Below, one piece after another: positions 23,764 to 30,646 of a stretch of DNA of 64,000 bases; positions within the stretch are counted from its first letter, which is position 1; the number at the start of each line of letters is the position of its first letter. This DNA comes from Deltaproteobacteria bacterium (lineage in GTDB: Bacteria > Myxococcota > JADLHZ01). Location of the stretch: positions 124,001-188,000 of the forward strand of contig JADLHZ010000007.1 of the NCBI GenBank assembly GCA_020848545.1, given 5' to 3'. The position numbers and the translations under genes are program-made. Under the pieces are notes generated by a model. The model made no database searches. It worked only from the letters and a program-made list of their open reading frames with translations, and was not told where the DNA came from.

Positions 23764-24230
23764 AAAGCAAATGCGGCCAGAAGATGAACAAGGTCGTGCT
23801 CGACGAATACGATTTCTCCGATCTCGCCGGCCTACCCGTCGTGGTTCGCGACATTCGCATTCTTCGCTGCGCGAAGTGCGGCGAGGAACTGATGCTTGGC
23901 GCAGAAACGGACCGGATCATGAAACAGGTTGCACTCGCTGTAGTGAATCGTCCTGAACGACTCGGCGCCAACGAGGCCCGCTTTCTTCGCGGGCACCTCG
24001 GCCTGACACAGAAGGAGCTTGCCGAGCGGATGGGACTGCACAAGATCACGGTCGCCGCGTGGGAATCGAAAAAACCGATCTCGCCGCAGCACGACCACAT
24101 TCTGCGCGCGATGGTATTGGCGAAGCTGATGAGAAAGGACTCGAGCGATTTGCTCGCTCTGGAGCACGTGCACACTGCGAAGCCCCGGCGGGCCGTTCGC
24201 CGCCTGGTCGTCGAACGGTTGGCGAGCTGA
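23760..24230 (+). CDS. antitoxin, YgiT/MqsA type (zinc ribbon plus HTH)
   Basis: A 156-residue protein. It has an N-terminal YgiT-type zinc region (MKSKCGQKM ... RCAKCGEELMLG), then an HTH_3/XRE DNA-binding domain (RFLRGHLGLTQKELAERMGLHKITVAAWES, about residues 80-108). This is the MqsA architecture: an N-terminal zinc-binding, toxin-binding part and a C-terminal HTH that represses its own operon. The second CxxC is intact but the first is reduced to one cysteine, so zinc binding may be weakened. The start overlaps the toxin stop as ATGA. It can be expected to bind the GTTAG-N7-CTAAC element upstream. Confidence 0.78.
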   Translation: MKSKCGQKMNKVVLDEYDFSDLAGLPVVVRDIRILRCAKCGEELMLGAETDRIMKQVALAVVNRPERLGANEARFLRGHLGLTQKELAERMGLHKITVAAWESKKPISPQHDHILRAMVLAKLMRKDSSDLLALEHVHTAKPRRAVRRLVVERLAS

Positions 24231-24300
24231 CCGCGTCTGTAATGCCAAAGAACGCTGGTGTCCGAGGGGTCAAGCGACGTCAGGATTCGTGAAGGTTCGA

Positions 24301-24680
24301 CGCGCGCATCGAAACCCGCACGCCACGGAACCCGCGCGCCGGCCGGGGCGGGCGTGGCGCTCGGCGCAGTCAGACGCCGTGAAAAGGAAATCGCACGGAG
24401 ACGAGGAAGAGCGGGAAAGCTCCACGCTCGAAGAAGCATCATAGGCCAGCGAGCATAGTACCCAGGTTGAACAAGCCGATGATCAGTCCGGCCGCTGAAG
24501 GTCGATCGCAGCAACGCCGAAACTTCCGCGAGCGTGGGGCCGACAGCAGTCGTGACGAGCAAGTAGGCGGGGCAGGAAGCGCACCAAGGTGGATGGTTTT
24601 GTAGAAGTGCCGCACCACGGCGAATGCGGCCGAGTGGCATGCGCCGCACCGTGCCGAGAGCGCGGCGCGCCGGCAAAGAC
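24301..24680 (-). repeat. right 380-bp inverted repeat flanking the toxin-antitoxin pair
   Basis: This is the reverse-complement partner of 22851-23230, equal in length and about 85-88% identical, with the middle (around 24450-24500) most diverged. It ends 25 bp before the rplC promoter. The 24231-24797 gap contains a short unassigned segment (24231-24300), this repeat, and the rplC promoter and leader. Confidence 0.85.
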
Positions 24681-24705
24681 CCGAGCTGGCACAAGAGAAG
24701 CCCCA

Positions 24706-24734
24706 TTGACAATCCCGCAGGACTTTCCTAGCGA
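24706..24734 (+). promoter_or_regulatory. predicted rplC promoter
   Basis: A perfect -35 hexamer TTGACA (24706-24711) is followed after 17 bases by TAGCGA (24729-24734), a weak -10. A start at about 24741 would place the hairpin at 24746-24776 at the very 5' end of the transcript. Confidence 0.45.
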
Positions 24735-24745
24735 CTCCGCTCCCT

Positions 24746-24776
24746 TGGACCGCCAGTACGGCCAGTACTGTGTCCA
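24746..24776 (+). promoter_or_regulatory. rplC leader hairpin
   Basis: Two nested perfect arms: TGGAC (24746-24750) pairs with GTCCA (24772-24776), and CAGTAC (24754-24759) with GTACTG (24765-24770), around a GGCCA loop, with a small internal asymmetry. CCAGTAC also occurs as a direct repeat within it. It lies 9 bp upstream of the AAGGA ribosome binding site (24786-24790) of rplC. It could be an RNA element for autogenous control of L3 or an operator. Confidence 0.55.
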
Positions 24777-24797
24777 CCTATATATAAGGACAACCCC

Positions 24798-25475
24798 ATG
24801 GCCACTGACCGCAAACTAGGACTCCTCGGCAAGAAGCTCGGCATGACCCAAATCTTCGACGGCGAAGGCAAGCGCATCGGCGTGACCGTCGTCGAGCTCG
24901 GGCCGTGCGTCATCATGGCGAAGAAGTCGAAGGAAAAAGACGGCTACGTCTCGCTCCAGCTCGGCTTCGTCGACAAGAACGAAAAGCACTCGACGAAGGC
25001 GGAGCAAGGCACCGGCAAGAAGGCGAACACCCCTTCGAAGCGCTTCCTGCGCGAGCTGCGCGTGAGCGCCGACGTCGCCAGCAAGTACGAAGTCGGCCAG
25101 TCGGTAAAGGTCGAAGAGCTCTTCGCCGACGGCCAGCTCGTCGACGTCACCAGCAAGACCAAGGGTCGCGGCATGACCGGCGTCATGAAGCGCTGGAACT
25201 TCCGCGGCAAGAACGCCACCCACGGCACGCACGAGTTCTTCCGCCACGGCGGCTCGATCGGTAACCGCGAGTTCCCGGGCCGCGTGTTCAAGAACCGCAA
25301 GATGGCGGGCCAGTACGGCAACGAGACCGTGACGGTGCAGAACCTGCTCGTCGCCAAGGTCGTCGCCGACAAGAACCTGCTCCTCGTCCACGGCGCCGTG
25401 CCGGGCGGCGACGAGGTGCTCGTGCTCGTGCGCCCCGCGGTGAAGACCAAGAAGTCGGCGCCGCCAGCGAAGTAA
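24798..25475 (+). CDS. rplC: 50S ribosomal protein L3
   Basis: A 225-residue ribosomal protein uL3, which initiates 50S assembly near the peptidyl-transferase centre. The N-terminus [20 protein letters not shown] is diagnostic, and the loop region reads [53 protein letters not shown]. At the place where E. coli L3 has the PrmB-methylated Gln (GSIGQNQTPG) this protein has [15 protein letters not shown] (24786-24790) precedes the ATG by seven bases. The gene is not in the usual S10 operon: rpsJ and rplD are absent, and it is followed after 3 bp by an RlmI-like methyltransferase gene. Whether this is the only rplC cannot be seen. Confidence 0.95.
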   Translation: MATDRKLGLLGKKLGMTQIFDGEGKRIGVTVVELGPCVIMAKKSKEKDGYVSLQLGFVDKNEKHSTKAEQGTGKKANTPSKRFLRELRVSADVASKYEVGQSVKVEELFADGQLVDVTSKTKGRGMTGVMKRWNFRGKNATHGTHEFFRHGGSIGNREFPGRVFKNRKMAGQYGNETVTVQNLLVAKVVADKNLLLVHGAVPGGDEVLVLVRPAVKTKKSAPPAK

Positions 25476-25478
25476 GCC

Positions 25479-26357
25479 TTGTCATTTGCCCTCCTGACGG
25501 CCGATCCCTGGCCCGACTACGCCCTCTTAGACAGCGGCAACTTCCAAAAGCTCGAACGCTTCGGGCCGTACGTCCTCGCGCGCCCTGAGCCGCAGGCGAT
25601 CTGGGATCCGCACCTCCCCGACTCCGAGTGGCAGAACGCGCACGCCGTCTTCACCCGCGCGGGCGAGTCCCAGGAAAAAGGCCAGTGGAAGCTGAAGCCG
25701 AAGATGCCCGAGCGCTGGGTCATCGACTACGCGCGGCCGGGCATGGCGCTGAAGTTTCGCATGGGGCTCACGTCGTTCAAGCACGTGGGCCTGTTTCCGG
25801 AGCAGGATCCGAACTGGCGCTTCATCTATTCAGAGTGCGAACGCCGGCGCGCGCCGAAGGTGCTGAACCTCTTCGCGTACACCGGCGCCGCGACCTTGGC
25901 CGCACGGGCCGCCGGCGCCGAGGTCACGCACGTCGACGCGGTGAAGCAAGTGAACCTGTGGGCGCGCGAGAACATGGAGGCGAGCGGCCTCGCCGACGTG
26001 CGCTGGATCGTCGACGACGCCGTCAAGTTCGTGCAGCGCGAGGTGCGGCGCGGCAACAAGTACCAAGGCGTGATCCTGGACCCGCCGGCATACGGGCGCG
26101 GGCCGAACGGCGAGAAGTGGCAGCTCGAAGACGAGCTCAACCAGATGCTCAAGCTGTGCGCGCAATTGTTGGATCCGGCCGATCATTTCTTCTTGATCAA
26201 CCTCTACTCGCTCGGCTTCTCGGCGATGATCTTGGAGAACTTGGTCAACGGGATCTTCCCTGGCGCGAAGTCTCTGAACGAGCTCGGCGAGATCTTCCTG
26301 CCCGATAGTGGCGGACGCAGGCTGCCCCTCGGCACCTTCCATCGCTTTTCCACGTGA
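25479..26357 (+). CDS. class I SAM-dependent methyltransferase, RlmI/RlmK-like
   Basis: A 292-residue methyltransferase starting at TTG 25479, three bases after the rplC stop. The N-terminal YALLDSGNFQKLERFGPYVLARPEPQ is a common lead in this COG1092-like branch. The Rossmann SAM site is LNLFAYTGAATLAARAAGAEVTHVDAVKQ, and the catalytic DPPAYGRGPNGEKWQLE matches the DPPxF/Y motif of 23S rRNA m5C methyltransferases such as RlmI, although an N-terminal PUA domain is absent. It probably methylates rRNA, which agrees with its location behind an L3 gene and before an RluA-type enzyme. The exact base is unknown. It overlaps the next gene by four bases. Confidence 0.82.
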   Translation: MSFALLTADPWPDYALLDSGNFQKLERFGPYVLARPEPQAIWDPHLPDSEWQNAHAVFTRAGESQEKGQWKLKPKMPERWVIDYARPGMALKFRMGLTSFKHVGLFPEQDPNWRFIYSECERRRAPKVLNLFAYTGAATLAARAAGAEVTHVDAVKQVNLWARENMEASGLADVRWIVDDAVKFVQREVRRGNKYQGVILDPPAYGRGPNGEKWQLEDELNQMLKLCAQLLDPADHFFLINLYSLGFSAMILENLVNGIFPGAKSLNELGEIFLPDSGGRRLPLGTFHRFST

Positions 26358-27007
26358 AGGTCCTCTACGACGATAACCACGTGATCGCCGTCTACAAACC
26401 GGCGGGCGTGCTCGTGCAAGGCGACGCGAGCGGCGAGCGCACGTTGATGGACGACGTGAAGGACTGGATCGCCGAGAAGTACAAGAAGCCCGGCAACGTG
26501 TTCTTGGGGCTCGTGCACCGGATCGATCGCCGCGTCGCCGGGGTCGTCGTCTTCGCACGGACGTCGAAGGCGGCGGCGCGCTTGTCGGAGCAGATCCGCC
26601 TGCGCACGGTCGAGAAGATCTATCGCGCGTGCGTCGAGGGCACGATCGACGGTGACGGCGCCGAGCTCGTGCACTGGTTGTCGGAAGACGATGGCTACGT
26701 CAGCGTGCATGAGCGCGCCGGCCCGGGGCGCAAAGAGGCGCGGCTCTCGTACAAGGTGCTCGGCCGCCAAAGCGATCGCATGTGGCTCGAGATCACGCTC
26801 GACACCGGGCGCAAGCATCAGATCCGCGCGCAGCTCAGCAAGAGCGGCCATCCGATCTTGGGCGACGATCGCTACGGCGCGCGGATGAAGTGGCCGCCGC
26901 CCGGGATCGCGCTCTTCTGCGTGCGCATGTGCTTTCGCCACCCGACGCAGGATCGCGAGATCAACGTGGAGCTGCCGCCCGAGCTGTTGCCGGACACTGG
27001 CGCGTGA
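26354..27007 (+). CDS. RluA-family pseudouridine synthase
   Basis: A 217-residue pseudouridine synthase starting at GTG 26354, overlapping the upstream stop (GTGA). Conserved parts are KPAGVLVQGD near residue 15, VHRIDRRVAGVVVFART with the catalytic Asp (usual form HRLDRxTSG), YKVLGR and LDTGRKHQIRAQLSKSGHPILGDDRYG. It lacks an S4 domain, as do small RluA/RluC-like synthases. It isomerises uridine in rRNA or tRNA; the site is unknown. It completes an apparent operon rplC - methyltransferase - pseudouridine synthase. Its last 47 bases overlap the convergent methyltransferase gene at 26961. Confidence 0.88.
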   Translation: MKVLYDDNHVIAVYKPAGVLVQGDASGERTLMDDVKDWIAEKYKKPGNVFLGLVHRIDRRVAGVVVFARTSKAAARLSEQIRLRTVEKIYRACVEGTIDGDGAELVHWLSEDDGYVSVHERAGPGRKEARLSYKVLGRQSDRMWLEITLDTGRKHQIRAQLSKSGHPILGDDRYGARMKWPPPGIALFCVRMCFRHPTQDREINVELPPELLPDTGA

Positions 27008-27749
27008 ACTCCATGCACAGCGCCGCCGCAGCCATCGCCACGTTGAGCGACTCGGCGCGGCCGACGCGTGGGATCGAGATCACCTGCGCGCCGATCTCTT
27101 CGACGGCGGCCGAGTGCCCGTGTGATTCGCTGCCGAGCACGAGCACGCCGGGCAGCGTGAGCGGCGCCGAGAACGCCGGCGTCCCATCCATGTCCGCGAT
27201 ATAAATCTGCGCGCCGTTGTCACGCAGTTGCTGCAGCTCTTCGACGAGGTCGACACCGGTGCGGACGCCGACGTGGAACAACGATCCCATCGTCGACGAG
27301 ACGGCCTTCGGGTTGAACACTTCCATGCACTCTTTGCTGCAGATGACGCGCTCGAGGCCGAACCAGTCGGCGATGCGAATCAGGCTGCCCATGTTGCGCG
27401 GATCTTTGACGCCGTCGAGCGCGAGCACGAGCTCGTTCTGCGCCGGCGCCTTGAACGGCAGCTCGCCCGGCGTCTCGACGATGGCGATGAGCTCGTTGCC
27501 CTTCTCGAAGGTGCCGATGCGATCGAGCTCGCTCTCAGGCAAGACGTGCACGCTGACGCCGCGCGGCTGCGCTTTGTCGGCGACCCACTCGGCGGCGTCT
27601 TGGGTGGCGAGGATCGTCTCGATCTTCCACAGCGACGCGAGCAGCTCGGCGACCATCTTCTTGCCCTGCACCAAGAAGCGCCCTTCTTCTTCGCGCGCTT
27701 TTTTTTGCTGCAACGCGCGCAGGCGCTTGAGCTCACCCGCCGCGAGCAT
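26961..27749 (-). CDS. TrmH/SpoU-family RNA methyltransferase
   Basis: A 262-residue 2'-O-ribose methyltransferase of the SPOUT fold. The N-terminal substrate-binding part has LKRLRALQQKKAREEEGRFLVQGKKMVAELL. The trefoil-knot domain shows LDGVKDPRNMGSLIRIADWFGLERVI (motif 1), VLVLGSESHGHS (motif 2) and SIPRVGRAESLNVAMAAAALC (motif 3). These match the RlmB/TrmH branch that modifies rRNA or tRNA. It starts 17 bp inside the 3' end of the RlmE gene and runs 47 bp into the convergent pseudouridine synthase gene, an unusually tight packing. Confidence 0.87.
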   Translation of the reverse strand: MLAAGELKRLRALQQKKAREEEGRFLVQGKKMVAELLASLWKIETILATQDAAEWVADKAQPRGVSVHVLPESELDRIGTFEKGNELIAIVETPGELPFKAPAQNELVLALDGVKDPRNMGSLIRIADWFGLERVICSKECMEVFNPKAVSSTMGSLFHVGVRTGVDLVEELQQLRDNGAQIYIADMDGTPAFSAPLTLPGVLVLGSESHGHSAAVEEIGAQVISIPRVGRAESLNVAMAAAALCMEFTRQCPATARAAAPR

Positions 27750-28437
27750 CCGCCGCTCCTTTGAAGCCGAGACACAGGATATAGCGCTCTTCGCTGCCGC
27801 TGCGCACCGCGTCCGGGCGTTGCGCCAACACGCGCTCGAACGCAGGCTTCAGGGTCTTCTCGAACGCTTGATAGTCGTTCGACACGAACACCTTGAACAC
27901 GTAGGCCCCGCGCTTCTTCAAGAGCACCTTGGCGGCCTCGTAGCCCATCTGCACGAGCTCGAGCGACCGCGCGCGATCGGTGACCTTGATGCCGGTCGTG
28001 GCCGGCGAGGTGTCGCTCAAGACGACGTCGATCGATCCTGGCGTGGCGCCGAGCGCGGCGAAGTCTTCGGGCTTCGCTCTCAGGATGTCCATCTGCACGC
28101 GGAGCGCGGCTTGCGGGAGCGGTGCGGTGATCTCATTGAGATCGAGGCCGAGCAGGTAGCCGCTCGGTAGCACGATCTTCGCCGTGTACTGCATCCACGA
28201 TCCGGGCGAGGCGCCGATGTCGACCACGCGATGGCCCGGCTTCAGCAAGTGGTACTTCTTGTCGAGCTCTTCCAGCTTGTAGACGCTGCGCGCGGAGAAG
28301 CCTTCGCCCTTGGCTTTCTCGCCGAAGCGATCACGCTTTTTGAAGTCCGAGCCCACGCCGGCGTTGTAGTGGATGCGGCGCGAACGAGCAATGTGTCCAA
28401 TGCGACGCAGATCGCGCGGGTGTATCATGGTGGCCAT
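27733..28437 (-). CDS. rlmE: 23S rRNA 2'-O-methyltransferase RlmE (FtsJ)
   Basis: A 234-residue RlmE/FtsJ protein, which methylates U2552 in the 23S rRNA A-loop. The K-D-K-E catalytic set is readable in order: Lys in SVYKLEELDKKY, Asp in VVLSDTSPATTG, Lys in YVFKVFVSNDYQAF and Glu in GSEERYILCLGF. The SAM site is VVDIGASPGSWMQYTAK, close to the family's D-L-G-A-A-P-G-G-W. The ATG at 28437 is preceded by AGGA; it gives about 25 residues more than E. coli RlmE. It is followed by the TrmH-type gene with a 17-bp overlap. It lies in a block of rRNA-modifying genes beside rplC. Confidence 0.92.
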   Translation of the reverse strand: MATMIHPRDLRRIGHIARSRRIHYNAGVGSDFKKRDRFGEKAKGEGFSARSVYKLEELDKKYHLLKPGHRVVDIGASPGSWMQYTAKIVLPSGYLLGLDLNEITAPLPQAALRVQMDILRAKPEDFAALGATPGSIDVVLSDTSPATTGIKVTDRARSLELVQMGYEAAKVLLKKRGAYVFKVFVSNDYQAFEKTLKPAFERVLAQRPDAVRSGSEERYILCLGFKGAADARGG

Positions 28438-28508
28438 GAGTCCTGTGCATCCCGACGAGGTCCGCGCGCGCGGCCTCGAAGCGAAGGTTCGATGGTAGCG
28501 TTTCGCCC

Positions 28509-29642
28509 ATGTTGAAGAGCGCGATTCATGCGGCGGCGCGCTTGTGGCTCGCGCGTGACGAAGCCACCGATTCGCCGCTCGTCGGCTTGGCGGAGCTCTC
28601 CGCGCTCGACGGCGCGCTCGAAGACAACCTCCGCAAGATCGCGTGGAACGAAGCCACGGCGAACATCGCCACCGACGGCGCGCTCTTCGCCGCCGCCGTG
28701 CTCGCGTTTCGCGCCGCCGATCGCGAGCGCATCGGCATGGCGTTGCAGGAGGCAGCGAAGTCGAAGGAGCGCTTCCGCGAAGTCGAGAGCGCGCTCGGCT
28801 GGGTGGATCTATCGCCGCCGCTGCGCGCCTTGCTCGAACAGTGGAAGCTGCACCCGGAGACGATGCTGCGCCGGTTGGCGATCGCCGGCTTCGCCGTGCA
28901 CCGCATCGATCCCGGCCCTGCGCTCGCCGAGGCCGTGCGCGATCCGAACATTCCTTTGCGTGCGCGGGCGGCGCGGGCCGTCTATCAGCTCGCGCGGCGC
29001 GATCTCTTGCCGCTGCTCCGCTACGACGATCCCGACGTGCCGACGCGCTTCAACGCCTGCTGGTCCGGTGCGCTGCTCGTAGGGGATCCCGACGCCGTCA
29101 GCGTGCTTCGCGGCTTCGCCGAACGCGGCGAGCGTTATCCGGATCGTGCGGCGCAGCTCGCGTGCTTGAACATGGCGCCGGCTCGTGCGCGGGCGTGGCT
29201 GCGAACGATCCCGGTCCGCTACGCGATCTTCGGCGCGTGGGCGCTCGCTGATCCTGCCGACGTGCCGTGGCTGCTCGCGTGTTGCGAACAACCTGCGAAC
29301 GCGCGCGTCGCGGCGGAGGCGATCGCGGCGATCACCGGGCTTCCGACGCCGGCGCGACATGCCGCGGCCCTGCCGACGGCGATCGATCCCGCGGACGTCG
29401 AGCTCGCGGATCCGGATCTCTCGGCGCTGTGTTTGGCGGCATCGTCGCTGCGGCTCGACCCTGGCGTGCGCCACCAGCTCGGCCGTCCGATCACGAAGGC
29501 GCTGCTCCGCGAGCACCTGTCGACGGCGAAGATGCGCATCCGCACGCTCGCCGCCGTCGAGCTCGCGCACCTGTCGCCGGCGCCGAGCTTCGAAGTGCGC
29601 GCGTCGGCCGCGCATCAGACGCGCTGGCTCGCGGCGCAGTGA
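28509..29642 (+). CDS. HEAT-repeat-like protein (TIGR02270-like)
   Basis: A 377-residue helical protein with no signal peptide. From about residue 110 it shows degenerate HEAT-like repeats: LHPETMLRRLAIAGFAVHRIDPGPALAEAVRDPNIPLRARAARAVYQL, then VLRGFAERGERYPDRAAQLACLNMAPARARAW, and later FAGAWALADPADVPWLLACCEQ. The N-terminus resembles the conserved TIGR02270 proteins of delta-type proteobacteria (AIHAAARLWLARDEATDSPLVGLAEL). These are found in several contexts, some near type VI secretion genes, but no such genes are here. Its start is 71 bp from the divergent RlmE gene. A scaffold role is likely. Confidence 0.68.
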   Translation: MLKSAIHAAARLWLARDEATDSPLVGLAELSALDGALEDNLRKIAWNEATANIATDGALFAAAVLAFRAADRERIGMALQEAAKSKERFREVESALGWVDLSPPLRALLEQWKLHPETMLRRLAIAGFAVHRIDPGPALAEAVRDPNIPLRARAARAVYQLARRDLLPLLRYDDPDVPTRFNACWSGALLVGDPDAVSVLRGFAERGERYPDRAAQLACLNMAPARARAWLRTIPVRYAIFGAWALADPADVPWLLACCEQPANARVAAEAIAAITGLPTPARHAAALPTAIDPADVELADPDLSALCLAASSLRLDPGVRHQLGRPITKALLREHLSTAKMRIRTLAAVELAHLSPAPSFEVRASAAHQTRWLAAQ

Positions 29643-29648
29643 ACGTGC

Positions 29649-30056
29649 TCAGGTCCCGGTCGGAAACAACTGCAGCCCCGTCACGTCGATCGCCACGCGC
29701 GATCCTTCGACGAGGGCCGCGCCGCCGATGTCGTTGCTGTCGATCGCCAAGTAGTTCGGCCCGGGCTCGATGAAGAGATCGTACAAGACCGTGCCGCTGC
29801 CGATCTCCATCTGACTCTCGATCTCGCCGACGATCCGATGCCGGCCGCCCGGGAGCGCGTAGATCCCGGGGAGCTCCGTCGTCTCGGCCCACGACTCCAC
29901 GCCGTCGACGCCGAGCTCGACGAACACCATCTTGCCGACGAGCGCGCAGACGTTGTCGGCGACGAGGTTTACGATGAGCGGCTTGTCGCCGAAGAGCACC
30001 TCGACCTGCCAGCGGCGCTCGGCGCCCTTGATCACCTTCTGCACGACGATCGCCAC
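29649..30056 (-). CDS. conserved small protein of unknown function
   Basis: A 135-residue soluble protein starting at GTG 30054-30056 (VAIVVQKVIKGAERRWQVEVLFGDKPL). A good ribosome binding site, GAGGGGAG, precedes this start, whereas the longer frame to 30074 lacks one. The sequence is almost all beta: KMVFVELGVDGVESW, GTVLYDLFIEPGPNYLAI, SRVAIDVTGLQLFPT. No known motif stands out. It is divergent from the outer-membrane-like protein at 30104 with a 47-bp gap and convergent with the HEAT-like gene. Confidence 0.6.
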   Translation of the reverse strand: MAIVVQKVIKGAERRWQVEVLFGDKPLIVNLVADNVCALVGKMVFVELGVDGVESWAETTELPGIYALPGGRHRIVGEIESQMEIGSGTVLYDLFIEPGPNYLAIDSNDIGGAALVEGSRVAIDVTGLQLFPTGT

Positions 30057-30103
30057 GGCGCTCCCCTCGCACACGGCGCGAGAAACGGCTACTCCGCAGG
30101 GAC

Positions 30104-30646
30104 GTGCTCCTTCTCCTCCTCATCGCCGCCACGTCCGAGCCGACGGCCACGCAACCGTTCACGCAGCACCGAACGTGGAACGATCGCTCGCTCGCCTTCG
30201 GCACGAAGGTGGTCCGTGACGGGTGGCACGCGCAGCTCGTCGTCGGCCTCGGCGGCGGCATCAACAACGACGGCCTGTTCGCCGCCGTCGAGCTCGGCGG
30301 CACGTTCAAGAACGGCGTCACGCTCGCCGCGCTGCACGTGTTCTTGCAGAACCAAGGCGTCATCGGCCCGTCGCGCGGCGCCGACGCGCTCGGCGGTTGG
30401 CTCGTCGAGTGCAAAGTGCCGGTGCTGGTGCCGGAGATCGAAGCGAAGATCGCCGCCGGCCTCGGCTTCGTAGTCGACGAGCTGCGTCCGAGCCTCATCC
30501 CTGGCGTGGGCCTCGCGTACGGCGTCGACGTGCATCTGCCGATCTACACAGCGCACGGCCCGACCGCCGGGATCACCTTCTTCCACGCGCTCGTTCCTCA
30601 GCACTACTTCACCGTCGGCGTCGGCGTTGGGTACACGTTCTTCTGA
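30104..30646 (+). CDS. probable outer-membrane beta-barrel protein
   Basis: A 180-residue protein starting at GTG 30104 with a short signal peptide (MLLLLLIAATSEPTA). The rest alternates polar and aromatic strands (HAQLVVGLGGGINNDGLFAAVELGG, KIAAGLGFVVDE, YFTVGVGVGYTFF). It ends in phenylalanine, the typical final residue of outer-membrane barrels recognised by the BAM complex. At this size it would be an eight-stranded barrel or a partial one. The stop overlaps the start of the glycosidase gene by one base (TGATG), so the two are coupled. Confidence 0.62.
   Translation: MLLLLLIAATSEPTATQPFTQHRTWNDRSLAFGTKVVRDGWHAQLVVGLGGGINNDGLFAAVELGGTFKNGVTLAALHVFLQNQGVIGPSRGADALGGWLVECKVPVLVPEIEAKIAAGLGFVVDELRPSLIPGVGLAYGVDVHLPIYTAHGPTAGITFFHALVPQHYFTVGVGVGYTFF

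Noticed and set aside
22851-24680. Composite transposon with the 380-bp repeats as IS elements
   Set aside because: The repeats have no transposase frame and no obvious terminal repeats or target duplication, so I keep them as an unclassified repeat.
24779-24786. TATATATA before rplC as a -10 box
   Set aside because: A start from this box would lie downstream of or within the Shine-Dalgarno sequence, so the AAGGA would not be transcribed. The TTGACA at 24706 gives a better model.
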